64,000 bases of DNA from Bacteroidales bacterium (GTDB lineage Bacteria > Bacteroidota > Bacteroidia > Bacteroidales > Bacteroidaceae): the NCBI GenBank assembly GCA_004555245.1, contig SFIS01000002.1:1-64000 (forward strand), written 5' to 3'. The translations under genes and the position numbers were made by a program. Under the pieces are notes generated by a model. It saw only the letters and a list, made by a program, of their open reading frames with translations. It did not search any database and had not been told where the DNA came from. Position 1 is the first letter of the stretch, and every line of letters starts with the position of its first letter. Positions 6,722 through 16,086 of this stretch are shown one piece after another.

Positions 6722-9112
6722 TCAGACCGGATCGACATCAAAATAAACGTGCAGCGAGGCGTAGCGCTTGTCCTGCATGATGGCGTCGCGGACGTATCTC
6801 ATACACTGTCGTGCCTTCTGCAGGTCAATCCCCGTTTCGAGTTTCAGCACAATCTTCCTTATGCACATACGCTTGACGCGTGCCACGGGCGGCTTGTCGG
6901 GTCCGAGGACACGTTTTCCGAAGAAATGTCTCAGCCTTCCGCCCATCTCTACTGCAGCACTCTCTACGAGGGATTCTTTCGAGTGGCGTAGATAGACATA
7001 CACGAGGCGTGTGTAGGGAGGATAGGCGAAGAGGCGCCGTTCTTCGCACTGTTCGTCGAAGAACGCCCTGTAGTTGTTGGTGCGCACATACGAGATGACA
7101 GGCAGGTCGGGTTTCTTCGTCTGCAGAATCACCCTTCCGCGGCTGCCTTTCCGCCCTGCCCTGCCCGCCACCTGTGCCATCATCTGGAAGGCATGTTCGT
7201 AGGCGCGGAAGTCAGGATGGTTTATCATCGTGTCGGCGTTGAGAATGCCGACGACGCTGACATTGCTGAAGTCCAGTCCCTTGCTCACCATCTGCGTGCC
7301 TATCAGGACATTCGTCCGCCCGGCAGAGAACTCGCCGATGATGCGTTCGTAGGCGTTGCGGGTGCGTGTCGTGTCGAGGTCCATGCGTGCTATGCGCAGT
7401 GCATGACGTGCTGGCGGGCTGTCCGGCGGCTGTGCGGTGCCGTCGTCGAGAAAGTATTTCTCCATCTGCAGCAGCTGCTCTTCAACCTTCTCCGTCCCAC
7501 AGCCTCGCTCGCGGAGGTCGGTACAGAAGCACGACGGGCATTTCGGCGGTATGGCGTAGGTGTAGCCGCAGTAGTGGCAGGTGAGCTGCCCCGTGGTCTT
7601 GTGCATCGTCAGGGTGACGTCGCAGTTCTTGCATTTCGGGGTCCAGCCGCAGTCGTGACACTCGATGACGGGCGCGAAGCCGCGGCGGTTCTGGAAGAGG
7701 ATGACCTGTCTGCCGCCCTGCAGCGCATCGCGCATCGCCTCGACAAGCTGCGGCGAGAACGCGCCGTACATCATCTTGCGGCGCCGGAGGTCGCCTGTAT
7801 CCACAACATCTATCCGGGGCAGCTCGATGCCCTTGTATCGCTCCGTGAGCTGCACAAGGCGGTATTTCCCGCTGACGGCATTGAAGAAGCTCTCCACCGA
7901 CGGCGTGGCGGTGCCGAGCACGACGTCGGGTGCGGTTCCCGTAAGACGTGCCATCATCATCGCCACGCTGCGTGCATGATAGCGCGGGGCGGGGTCCTGC
8001 TGCTTGAAAGATGTCTCGTGCTCTTCGTCGATGATAATCAGCCCCAGGCGTCTGAAGGGGAGAAAGACAGCCGACCGCGCTCCGAGGATGATGTCGAAGG
8101 GCGTGTCGGAGAGCTGCTTGCGCCACACCTCCACACGTTCCGCATCGCTGTAGCGCGAGTGGTAGATGCCGAGGCGGTTTCCGAAAACACGGTGGAGGCG
8201 CGTTGTCATCTGCACTGTCAGCGCTATCTCGGGCAGGAGATACAGCACCTGCTCTCCGCGGTCGATGCAGTCCTGTATCATACGGATGTATATCTCCGTC
8301 TTTCCGGAGCCTGTGACGCCCTGCAGCAGCACCGGCTTCGATGGCGGCGCAGGCTTCGCCCCGTCTGCCGTGCCCTCTGTGGCGTAGCGCGGCATTCCGC
8401 CGCATATCTCGTCGTACGCCCTCTGCTGTGCCGGGGAGAGCGGTTTCAGAAGTTCGGGATGCGGAGTGCCTTCGCGCGAGAGGCGTCCCACCTCAACCTC
8501 GTAGGTCTCGAGGAGACGGCGATCGATGAGGGCCTTCACTGTCGCAGCCGTGCATTTCGAGACATTCTGCAGTTCCTCGCGTGTCACTTGGGCAACGGGA
8601 ACCTCCGTCTCCGAACCGTTCAGCGTGTCGTAGTGCGAGAGTGTGAGATAGTTGGCGAAAGCATCCCTCTGGCGGTCGGCCTTCTTCAGCATATTCAGCG
8701 CGACATGCAGGGCAGACTCCGTGCGGAAGGGTTCCGTAAGGCGGACATAGGTCTCTGTCTTCGGGCGATAGCCCTCCTCCTGCTTCATGCCCGCCGGAAA
8801 GGCCACGCTGAAGACATCGCCAACGGGACACATATAATAGTCTGCCATCCACTGCCACAGACGGTACTGCCAGGGCAGCAGCGCCGGCGCATCATCTACG
8901 ATGTCTATCACATCCTTCACCTCCACATCTTTTCCGCCTGCCGACGGAGCCTCGTCGCGCCCGCAGACTATCAGGCCGGTATATACCTTCGACCTGCCGA
9001 GAGGGACAAGCGCCCTCACGAAAGGCTGCACACGATGCTCCATACTCCGGGGGACGGAGTAGGTGAGCAGACCTTCGAAACCAAGAGGCAGTATGACATC
9101 GACGTATTTCAA
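6722..9112 (-). CDS. priA: Primosomal protein N' (replication restart helicase PriA)
   Basis: 796 residues, a normal length. The N-terminal DNA-binding domain begins with YVDVILPLGFEGLLTYSVP. Helicase motifs are Walker A GVTGSGKTEIY (about 264), DEEH (about 361) and NRRGFAPVIEC. Eight zinc-binding cysteines follow (about 483-538: CHDCGW, CKNC, CHYCGY, CPSC). Motif QMVSKGLDF and the motif VI region QVAGRAGR are also present. Role: reloads the replisome at stalled forks. The start must be TTG: an in-frame TAA lies a short way upstream, no ATG occurs between, and the first ATG (residue 25) would remove the conserved N-terminus. A promoter-like pair lies at 9332-9366. Confidence 0.97.
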   Translation of the reverse strand: MKYVDVILPLGFEGLLTYSVPRSMEHRVQPFVRALVPLGRSKVYTGLIVCGRDEAPSAGGKDVEVKDVIDIVDDAPALLPWQYRLWQWMADYYMCPVGDVFSVAFPAGMKQEEGYRPKTETYVRLTEPFRTESALHVALNMLKKADRQRDAFANYLTLSHYDTLNGSETEVPVAQVTREELQNVSKCTAATVKALIDRRLLETYEVEVGRLSREGTPHPELLKPLSPAQQRAYDEICGGMPRYATEGTADGAKPAPPSKPVLLQGVTGSGKTEIYIRMIQDCIDRGEQVLYLLPEIALTVQMTTRLHRVFGNRLGIYHSRYSDAERVEVWRKQLSDTPFDIILGARSAVFLPFRRLGLIIIDEEHETSFKQQDPAPRYHARSVAMMMARLTGTAPDVVLGTATPSVESFFNAVSGKYRLVQLTERYKGIELPRIDVVDTGDLRRRKMMYGAFSPQLVEAMRDALQGGRQVILFQNRRGFAPVIECHDCGWTPKCKNCDVTLTMHKTTGQLTCHYCGYTYAIPPKCPSCFCTDLRERGCGTEKVEEQLLQMEKYFLDDGTAQPPDSPPARHALRIARMDLDTTRTRNAYERIIGEFSAGRTNVLIGTQMVSKGLDFSNVSVVGILNADTMINHPDFRAYEHAFQMMAQVAGRAGRKGSRGRVILQTKKPDLPVISYVRTNNYRAFFDEQCEERRLFAYPPYTRLVYVYLRHSKESLVESAAVEMGGRLRHFFGKRVLGPDKPPVARVKRMCIRKIVLKLETGIDLQKARQCMRYVRDAIMQDKRYASLHVYFDVDPV

Positions 9113-9177
9113 CGGAAGAGAGGTTTTAAAAGCAGGTGTGCAGAATAGTTTTTATAATGATTGTACTCAAGTTCAGT

Positions 9178-9238
9178 ATGTCTGTGACATGCTGTCAGCA
9201 AACAAGTGGACGATATCTTTACGACAACAGAGACAACA
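9178..9238 (+). repeat. Dispersed 60-bp repeat, copy 2
   Basis: It reads TATGTCTGTGACATGCTG, AAACAAGTGGACG and TTTACGACAACAGAGACAACA (9218-9238), matching 4347-4407 closely. It lies in what would be the 5' leader of priA, antisense to it. Confidence 0.7.
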
Positions 9239-9331
9239 AGACTACTGTTGTCACCTGCTGACAGCGCGCAGCAGGCGTGCAAGGATTATACAGACAATTC
9301 CGCACACCTGACTTACAAGGCTTTCCGAATA

Positions 9332-9366
9332 CAAAGTTAAGCATTTATTCCGCACCCGATGCCAAA
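9332..9366 (-). promoter_or_regulatory. Probable priA promoter
   Basis: Reverse-strand TAACTTTG (9332-9339) matches TAnnTTTG. A TTTG at 9363-9366 stands 23 bp upstream, slightly wider than the usual 19-21. It implies a leader of about 215 nt. Confidence 0.5.
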
Positions 9367-9465
9367 GAAAGCAGAGTTTAACATATATTTCATTGTTTTA
9401 GGTTGCTCTACAATGATTTACGGGTTAAAGTTTGTAAATGCCTCATCCAATCAGAATAAAAACAC

Positions 9466-9473
9466 TATATTTG
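9466..9473 (+). promoter_or_regulatory. Probable -7 box of the pectinase gene
   Basis: TATATTTG followed by C matches TAnnTTTG, about 85 bp upstream of the chosen start. No TTTG at consensus spacing was seen. Confidence 0.5.
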
Positions 9474-9558
9474 CACGGTTAAAGCCGCCGGCTGCAAGCC
9501 CGGACGGCCATCAAACCCGTACATCATACGCAACATGCCTAAACAAAACCTTGTCTCT

Positions 9559-11688
9559 ATGAAAACTATCAGACTACTGCTGATGTTCGTCATGCTGTCA
9601 GCCACGACGACATCAAACACCGCAAACGCACAGTTCCCGCGCAGATACAAACATGTACTGAACGAGACAGACACCGCATTCTTCAAGACCGAAGAGGCGC
9701 GGCGCATCGGAGAACAACTCATCCTGTACCAGCGCGTCACAGGCGGATGGCCTAAAAACATCGACATGGTGCGCCCGCTCTCTGACGAGCAACGCCACAT
9801 CGTGGAGCAGGACCGCCTGCACACCGACGACTCCACCGTTGACAACGACGCCACGACAATGCAGATGAACTTCCTCGCACGCCTATACAAAGCCACACGG
9901 GACACTGTCTTCAGCAACGCCGTAGAGAGGGCGGCAAGATACCTCCTGTCAGGACAATACGACAACGGAGGATGGCCGCAGTTCTGGCCCAACCCGCAGG
10001 GATACCAGGTGCATATCACGTACAACGACGGAAACATGGCGCACATACTCTCGACATTCAGCCTCATCATCAACCGCAAACCGCCGTACGACACCCCCAT
10101 CATAACGGAAGAGCTGCGGAAAACGGTGGAGAAAGCCTACGAGAGGGGCATCGACTGCATCCTCAACACGCAAATCACGGTTGACGGAAAGCCGACCGTA
10201 TGGTGTCAGCAACACGACCATATCACACTTGAAGCCGCTCCGGCACGCGCCTTCGAGCTGCCGTCGTTCTGCTCGGCAGAGAGCGTGGGGCTGCTCAATG
10301 TGCTGATGGACATCAGACAGCCCGACCGGCGCATACAGAACGCCGTGAACGGAGCCATGGCATGGATAGACAAATACAAGCTGACAGGGCTGCGCATCGA
10401 GCGCACAGGACGGTATGACGACCTCAGCAACCGCGACACGCGCCTCGTGGCTGACACTGCGGCACAGCCGATATGGGCGCGATTCTACGACCTCGAGCAC
10501 AACGAGCCGTTCGTCTGCGACCGCGACGGAATACCAAGACGAAGACTGGAGGACATCGGAGTGGAAAGGAGGACGGGATACGCATGGTTTACCGACGCAC
10601 CGGCAGGACTGTACAAAACGTACGCAAGATGGGTGAGACGAAACAACATACAGAATCCGGCGAAGATAAGCCTCGCGACAAAAGGCGCTAACGAGAACGG
10701 CACAATCATCATGGACAGGCGGCCAACACACAAAGACACAGACTACGACGCCGTGGTGAGAAGCGGGAAAAGCATACAGAAAGCCATAGAGAAAGCGCCG
10801 GACAAGCCGGGCAGACCATTCAGAATATTCGTACACAAAGGTCTGTACAAACAGAAAGTCATCATCGACAAGCCGAACATCATTCTCGTTGGCGAAGACC
10901 GCGACAGCACCGTCATACGCATTGCAGAGACTGAAAAGACAAGACGCATAAAGAAATACAAAGGCAGAAACGTACACCACGGCACGGTGGTGCTCACGCC
11001 AGAGGCGGACAGCTGCCTCATCTCCGGACTGACAATCGTCAACGACTACGGCACGACAGTAGAACCGGGCAACACCACTCACCAGATGGCTGTCTATGGC
11101 GAGGCAAACCACACCATCATCATCAACTGCAACATACACGCCGACGGCAACGACGCTCTCAGCCTGTGGTCGAAACGGCAGGACGGAAACGAGATGTACT
11201 ACCACGCCGACCTCAACCTCAGCTGCAAAGGAGTCGATTTCATCTGCCCGAGAGGATGGTGCTACGCAACACGATGCAAATTCTACGGCGACGGACACGC
11301 CATGATATGGCACGACGGCAGGGGAGACAAGACAAAGAAACTCGTCATCACGAACTCCACATTCGACGCAGCAACGCCGACAGAACTCGGACGATGGCAC
11401 CACGACTCGATGTTCTATCTCGTCAACTGCCGCCTCTCGGCAAATGTCATGGACAAGAACATACACTACGCCTACACGGACAAAGTGCTTGACCCATGCC
11501 CGTGGGGACCGCGGACATACTACCTCTACTGCTCGCGCGAAGGAGGACACTCTGGATGGCTCGACAACAACATAGAACAGAGCGAAGAACCGGGGACATA
11601 CCACAGCACGACAGCAACATGGACATTCCACGGAAAATGGGACCCCGAAGCATACATAAGGAAACAATGGAGATGGGTGGCGTACTGA
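9559..11688 (+). CDS. Secreted pectate lyase (PL10-like) fused to pectin methylesterase-like (CE8) domain
   Basis: 709 residues from the ATG at 9559, which gives a proper signal peptide (MKTIRLLLMFVMLSA ... NAQ); an ATG at 9535 adds eight residues before it. Residues about 25-335 resemble polysaccharide lyase family 10 (VTGGWPKNIDM, DNDATTMQMNFLARLY, NGGWPQFWPNPQGY, TVWCQQHDHITLEAAPARAF). From about residue 400 a right-handed beta-helix of the CE8 type follows (SIQKAIEKAPDKPGRPFRIF, YKQKVIIDKPNIILVGE, GVDFICPRGWCYATRC). Family roles: demethylation and beta-elimination of homogalacturonan. The usual CE8 QDTL motif is replaced by GNDALS, so esterase activity is less sure than lyase activity. 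It stands alone with its own promoter and terminator. Confidence 0.9.
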   Translation: MKTIRLLLMFVMLSATTTSNTANAQFPRRYKHVLNETDTAFFKTEEARRIGEQLILYQRVTGGWPKNIDMVRPLSDEQRHIVEQDRLHTDDSTVDNDATTMQMNFLARLYKATRDTVFSNAVERAARYLLSGQYDNGGWPQFWPNPQGYQVHITYNDGNMAHILSTFSLIINRKPPYDTPIITEELRKTVEKAYERGIDCILNTQITVDGKPTVWCQQHDHITLEAAPARAFELPSFCSAESVGLLNVLMDIRQPDRRIQNAVNGAMAWIDKYKLTGLRIERTGRYDDLSNRDTRLVADTAAQPIWARFYDLEHNEPFVCDRDGIPRRRLEDIGVERRTGYAWFTDAPAGLYKTYARWVRRNNIQNPAKISLATKGANENGTIIMDRRPTHKDTDYDAVVRSGKSIQKAIEKAPDKPGRPFRIFVHKGLYKQKVIIDKPNIILVGEDRDSTVIRIAETEKTRRIKKYKGRNVHHGTVVLTPEADSCLISGLTIVNDYGTTVEPGNTTHQMAVYGEANHTIIINCNIHADGNDALSLWSKRQDGNEMYYHADLNLSCKGVDFICPRGWCYATRCKFYGDGHAMIWHDGRGDKTKKLVITNSTFDAATPTELGRWHHDSMFYLVNCRLSANVMDKNIHYAYTDKVLDPCPWGPRTYYLYCSREGGHSGWLDNNIEQSEEPGTYHSTTATWTFHGKWDPEAYIRKQWRWVAY

Positions 11689-11742
11689 GACAACGGCAAC
11701 CACAACGGCACCGGCAGAGGCAGAGAAACATAAAAAAAACTG

Positions 11743-11790
11743 AAAAAGTATTGTCTGAAAGTTTTTTTTCAGACAATACTTTTTTATTAT
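11743..11790 (+). terminator. Strong terminator after the pectinase gene
   Basis: AAAAAGTATTGTCTGA (11743-11758) pairs perfectly with TCAGACAATACTTTTT (11769-11784). The A-rich upstream and T-rich downstream sides could let it work in both directions. Confidence 0.85.
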
Positions 11791-11802
11791 AAATACTTTT
11801 TG

Positions 11803-11810
11803 TACCTTTG
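11803..11810 (+). promoter_or_regulatory. Probable -7 box of purL
   Basis: TACCTTTG followed by C matches TAnnTTTG, 19 bp after the preceding terminator and 147 bp upstream of purL. The leader contains a small hairpin (TAAGGTG 11839-11845 / CACCTTA 11858-11864) and the repeated leader sequence at 11883-11940. Confidence 0.6.
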
Positions 11811-11882
11811 CACCGACATTGGGATATTATATATTATATAAGGTGAAACGCACATTACACCTTACAACAAAAAAAGACAGAC

Positions 11883-11940
11883 AACTCGTCAACTTGTCAA
11901 CTTGTCAACTAAAACAACAACTCGTCAACTAAAAAACATA
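11883..11940 (+). repeat. CTTGTCAAC-repeat leader upstream of purL
   Basis: The core AACTTGTCAACT is repeated with A/C-rich spacers (AACTCGTCAACTTGTCAAC and again CTCGTCAACT), ending in AAAAAACATAT just before the gene. A very similar leader precedes the gene at 39397 (39353-39396). Confidence 0.7.
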
Positions 11941-11957
11941 TATCAAGCAACAGAACT

Positions 11958-14900
11958 ATGGTTATTTTCTTCCAGACACCATCCAAGTCTGTCATCGCAA
12001 CACAGATAGACCATCTGCCAGGCGATGCAGAGGTGAGAGAACTGTCGTGGCTGTATGACAATGCCGAACTGCTGAACGAACAGACGCTCAGCGGATTCTT
12101 TGTCGGACCGCGACGCGAGATGATTACTCCGTGGAGTACGAATGCCGTTGAGATCACACAAAACATGAGCCTCAATGGCATTTCGCGTATAGAGGAGTAC
12201 TTCCCCGTGGCTTCGCCCGACGCTCCGCACGACCCCATGCTGCAACGTATGTACAACGGCCTCGACCAGGACATCTTCACCGTCAACATACAGCCTGAGC
12301 CTATCAGACACGTCGAGAACCTGGAAGAGTATAACGAGGCTGAAGGTCTCGCGCTCTCGCCAGAGGAAATCGACTATCTGCACAAGGTGGAAGAACAGCT
12401 CAAACGACCGCTGACAGATTCGGAAATCTTCGGCTTCGCACAGATAAACTCAGAACACTGCCGGCACAAGATATTCGGAGGGACGTTCATCATCGACGGA
12501 GAAGAGAAGCCGTCAAGCCTCTTCAAGATGATAAAGAAGACCACCGAGGAGAACAGAAACAAAATCCTGTCTGCATACAAAGACAATGTGGCATTCGCCG
12601 AAGGGCCGGAGGTGGAGCAGTTTGCACCTGCCGACCACACGCAACCGTCGCTCTACGAGAAGAAGAACATAAAGTCTGTCATCTCGCTGAAAGCAGAGAC
12701 ACACAACTTCCCGACTACTGTAGAGCCGTTCAACGGTGCCGCTACAGGTACAGGAGGCGAGATACGAGACCGCATGGGCGGAGGTACAGGGTCGTGGCCC
12801 ATCGCCGGAACGGCGGTGTACATGACATCATACCCGCGAAAGAACAACGCGGGAGAGCCCTGCAGCGAACCGAGACAATACACACCCGGATGGAGCAACG
12901 AGAACGACTGCCACAAATGGGAACAGATTATGCCCGTCAGAAAATGGCTCTACCAGACACCGGAACAGATTCTGATAAAGGCTTCAAACGGAGCATCCGA
13001 CTTCGGAAACAAGTTCGGACAACCGCTCATCTGCGGCTCCGTGCTGACTTTCGAGCATAAAGAACGTGACGAAGAGTATGCCTACGACAAGGTCATCATG
13101 CTTGCCGGAGGTGTAGGCTACGGCATACAGCGAGACTGTCTGAAGGGAGAACCGCAGGCCGGAAACAAGGTTGTCGTGATGGGTGGAGACAACTACCGCA
13201 TCGGCCTCGGAGGCGGCTCCGTCTCGTCCGTGGAGACAGGACGATATTCAAGCGGCATAGAACTAAACGCCGTGCAGCGCGCAAACCCCGAAATGCAGAA
13301 ACGCGCATACAATGTCATACGCGCACTCGGAGAAGAAGAGAAGAATCCCGTCGTCTCAATACACGACCACGGATCGGCAGGACACGTCAACTGTCTGTCG
13401 GAACTGGTTGAAGAATGCGGCGGCATCATACACATGGACAAACTCCCCGTAGGAGACAAGACCCTCTCTGCAAAAGAGATTATTGCCAACGAGAGCCAGG
13501 AAAGAATGGGACTGCTCATCGACGAAAGTGCCATCGGGCATGTGCAGAAAATCGCCGACCGCGAGCGGGCTCCGATGTACACCGTAGGAGAGACTACGGG
13601 CGACCACCGCTTCGCTTTCGAACAGGCTGACGGTGTGCGCCCCTTCGACCTCGCAGTAGAACAGATGTTCGGCTCGTCGCCAAAGACTTACATGCGCGAC
13701 AACACCGTAGAGAGGAAATACGACGTGGTGACATACAACCTGACAGGACTGAACGAAAACACCACACTCAACGATCGCATATCACAATATCTGAAAGATG
13801 TGCTGCAACTCGAAGCCGTAGCGTGCAAAGACTGGCTCACGAACAAGGTTGACCGCAGTGTCACTGGACGTGTCGCACGTCAGCAGTGTCAGGGCGAACT
13901 GCAGCTGCCGCTGTCTGACTGTGGCGTTGTCGCCCTCGACTACAACGGAAAGAAAGGCATCGCAACATCTCTCGGACACGCACCGCAGGCAGCACTCGCC
14001 GACCCCGCCGCCGGCTCAGTGCTCTCCGTGGCAGAGGCGCTGACAAACCTCGTTTGGGCTCATCTCGACGACGGACTGACAAGCGTCTCTCTCTCGGCAA
14101 ACTGGATGTGGCCCTGCAGGGCACAGGAAGGGGAGGACGCAAGGCTGTATAACGCAGTCAAGGCACTGTCAGACTTCTGCTGCGAACTGCACATCAACGT
14201 CCCGACAGGCAAGGACTCACTCTCCATGACACAGAAATATCCTGACGGAAAGAAGGTCATAGCTCCGGGCACGGTGATTGTTTCGGCCGGCGGAGAGGTC
14301 GATGACATCAGGAAAGTGGTGTCGCCAGTAATAAAGGATGTAGCGAAGAGCCGACTGTACTATATCGACTTCTCGTTCGACAAACTGCAACTCGGCGGCT
14401 CCGCATTCGCACAGTCGCAAGGCAAAGTGGGCTCTGACGTGCCGACAGTGAAAGACCCGGAATACTTCGCCGACGCTTTCAACGCAGTTCAGCAGCTCAT
14501 AGAGAAAGACCTCGTACTCGCAGGACACGACATCTCTGCCGGAGGCATCATCACCACATTGCTTGAGATGTGCTTCGCAAACACAAAGGGAGGACTTGAA
14601 CTCAACTTCGACAAGATAAACGAAGCGGACATCGTGAAACTCCTCTTTGCAGAGAATCCCGGCGTTGTCATACAGGTCAGCGACGACAATGCGGCCGAGG
14701 TGAAGAGCATTCTTGAGAAAGCCGGCGTCGCATACGCAAAAATCGGAGTGCCGTCAGCTGACAGGACGATACGCATACGGAAGACTGTAAGCAACGCACA
14801 AGTGCCCAACGCACGCATCGCCGACAGAGACATGACATTCGAGTTTGACATCGACGAGCTGCGAGACGCATGGTACAGCACATCATACCTGCTGGACAGA

Positions 14901-15785
14901 CGCCAGAGCTTCAGCGGAAAAGCGACTGAAAGATTCGAGAACTACAAACGCATACCGGTTGAATGGAGCGTCAAGGGCGAACCTCTCACAGCCACGCCAC
15001 GCCCCGAGACAAACCGCCCCGTGGCTGCCATCATACGCGAGAAAGGCACCAACTCAGAAAGGGAGATGGCATACTCGTTCTACATGGCTGGCTTCGACGT
15101 CAAGGACGTCACTATGACAGACCTCATCACCGGACGCGAGACTCTCGAAGAGGTGAACCTCATCGCTTTCTGCGGAGGATTCTCCAACTCTGACGTACTC
15201 GGCTCGGCAAAAGGCTGGGCAGGAGCATTCCTCTTCAACCCCAAGGCAAAAGAGGCACTCGACAAGTTCTACGCAAGAGAAGACACACTGTCGCTCGGAG
15301 TATGCAACGGATGCCAGCTGATGGTTGAACTGGGGCTGCTCAACAACAACGGAGCTACTGCCAACGCACGCGACTACGCACAGATGAAGCACAACGATTC
15401 ACACAAATTTGAATCAGCTTTCGTCACTCTCGCCATCCCGGAAAACAACAGCGTGATGTTCGGAAGCCTCTCTAACGAGAAAATCGGTGTCTGGGTGGCT
15501 CACGGAGAAGGGAAATTCTCGCTGCCACTGGCTGAAAACGAGTATAACATCGTGGCAAAATACAACCGCCACGAATATCCCGCCAACCCCAACGGCTCTG
15601 ACTATGACGTCGCAGCACTGGCAAGCAAAGACGGCAGACACCTCGCCATCATGCCACACCCTGAACGGACACAGTTCCCCTGGCAGTGCGGATTCTATCC
15701 GGAAGAACGGCGCACAACGGATGCTGTCACACCATGGCACGAGGCATTTGTCAACGCAAGAAAATGGATCGAAGCTCATAAATGA
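11958..15785 (+). CDS. purL: Phosphoribosylformylglycinamidine synthase, large single-chain form
   Basis: 1275 residues, the length of the single-polypeptide PurL of proteobacterial and Bacteroidales type. It catalyses ATP- and glutamine-dependent conversion of FGAR to FGAM in purine synthesis. The FGAM synthase domains include FAQINSEHCRHKIFGG and KAETHNFPTTVEPFNGAATG. The C-terminal glutamine amidotransferase has its nucleophile in LGVCNGCQLM (about 1114-1121) and the His/Glu pair in MPHPERTQFPW (about 1233). The ATG at 11958 gives the expected N-terminus MVIFFQTPSK. It is transcribed alone with its own promoter. The order of domains is normal and nothing is missing. Confidence 0.98.
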   Translation: MVIFFQTPSKSVIATQIDHLPGDAEVRELSWLYDNAELLNEQTLSGFFVGPRREMITPWSTNAVEITQNMSLNGISRIEEYFPVASPDAPHDPMLQRMYNGLDQDIFTVNIQPEPIRHVENLEEYNEAEGLALSPEEIDYLHKVEEQLKRPLTDSEIFGFAQINSEHCRHKIFGGTFIIDGEEKPSSLFKMIKKTTEENRNKILSAYKDNVAFAEGPEVEQFAPADHTQPSLYEKKNIKSVISLKAETHNFPTTVEPFNGAATGTGGEIRDRMGGGTGSWPIAGTAVYMTSYPRKNNAGEPCSEPRQYTPGWSNENDCHKWEQIMPVRKWLYQTPEQILIKASNGASDFGNKFGQPLICGSVLTFEHKERDEEYAYDKVIMLAGGVGYGIQRDCLKGEPQAGNKVVVMGGDNYRIGLGGGSVSSVETGRYSSGIELNAVQRANPEMQKRAYNVIRALGEEEKNPVVSIHDHGSAGHVNCLSELVEECGGIIHMDKLPVGDKTLSAKEIIANESQERMGLLIDESAIGHVQKIADRERAPMYTVGETTGDHRFAFEQADGVRPFDLAVEQMFGSSPKTYMRDNTVERKYDVVTYNLTGLNENTTLNDRISQYLKDVLQLEAVACKDWLTNKVDRSVTGRVARQQCQGELQLPLSDCGVVALDYNGKKGIATSLGHAPQAALADPAAGSVLSVAEALTNLVWAHLDDGLTSVSLSANWMWPCRAQEGEDARLYNAVKALSDFCCELHINVPTGKDSLSMTQKYPDGKKVIAPGTVIVSAGGEVDDIRKVVSPVIKDVAKSRLYYIDFSFDKLQLGGSAFAQSQGKVGSDVPTVKDPEYFADAFNAVQQLIEKDLVLAGHDISAGGIITTLLEMCFANTKGGLELNFDKINEADIVKLLFAENPGVVIQVSDDNAAEVKSILEKAGVAYAKIGVPSADRTIRIRKTVSNAQVPNARIADRDMTFEFDIDELRDAWYSTSYLLDRRQSFSGKATERFENYKRIPVEWSVKGEPLTATPRPETNRPVAAIIREKGTNSEREMAYSFYMAGFDVKDVTMTDLITGRETLEEVNLIAFCGGFSNSDVLGSAKGWAGAFLFNPKAKEALDKFYAREDTLSLGVCNGCQLMVELGLLNNNGATANARDYAQMKHNDSHKFESAFVTLAIPENNSVMFGSLSNEKIGVWVAHGEGKFSLPLAENEYNIVAKYNRHEYPANPNGSDYDVAALASKDGRHLAIMPHPERTQFPWQCGFYPEERRTTDAVTPWHEAFVNARKWIEAHK

Positions 15786-15798
15786 CAAAAACAATGAC

Positions 15799-15837
15799 GC
15801 GCAGGCAAGGGAACAACACTTTTTTCCTTGCCTGCGC
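15799..15837 (+). terminator. Stem-loop after purL, probable terminator
   Basis: GCGCAGGCAAGG (15799-15810) and CCTTGCCTGCGC (15826-15837) are exact complements, with a T-rich loop. No T-tract follows, so termination is less certain than for other sites. Confidence 0.5.
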
Positions 15838-15854
15838 CGCAATGGTCATCAGCA

Positions 15855-15877
15855 CATACCTTAGTATATATGTATGC
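15855..15877 (+). repeat. AT-rich dispersed motif, copy c
   Basis: ACATACCTTAGTATATATG followed by TATGC, a degenerate copy. It is co-directional with purL and korA and lies 18 bp after the purL stem-loop. Confidence 0.5.
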
Positions 15878-16054
15878 AAGATGATTCGCCACCGGGAAAA
15901 AGACCATTAATACGACATGACGGAACACCATATTATATATTACAGAAAAACCTGAACAACACCTGTATTCCGGACTATAGACTTTTACGAAAGTCCATTA
16001 TTTTTGATTAATGTTCATAAAACAGCACCACAAAGGCTATTTTCTGACATTTTG

Positions 16055-16086
16055 TTTGGACATTAGACGAAAAACATATACTTTTG
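16055..16086 (+). promoter_or_regulatory. Promoter of korAB
   Basis: TTTG (16055-16058) and TACTTTTG (16079-16086) match the Bacteroidota -33/-7 pair with a 20-bp spacer. The start codon is about 60 bp downstream. Confidence 0.75.

Larger units (their letters stand above)
9113..9558. other. Divergent intergenic region upstream of priA and the pectinase gene
   Basis: About 445 bp with no supportable gene. It holds a dispersed 60-bp repeat copy (9178-9238), a probable priA promoter (9332-9366, reverse) and a forward -7 box (9466-9473). Within the repeat, GACAACAG and CTGTTGTC can form a short hairpin around 9223-9256. Confidence 0.7.

Noticed and set aside
7193..9148. 651-codon forward ORF opposite priA
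   Set aside because: It is the antisense shadow of a clear priA gene. The sequence is rich in His/Arg/Val with no domain pattern.
9949..11703. 584-codon reverse ORF opposite the pectinase gene
   Set aside because: Shadow frame of the PL10-CE8 gene; a long open antisense frame is expected from its codon use.
11811..11957. Purine riboswitch before purL
   Set aside because: Only a 7-bp hairpin and CTTGTCAAC repeats are present; no three-way junction pattern could be found.
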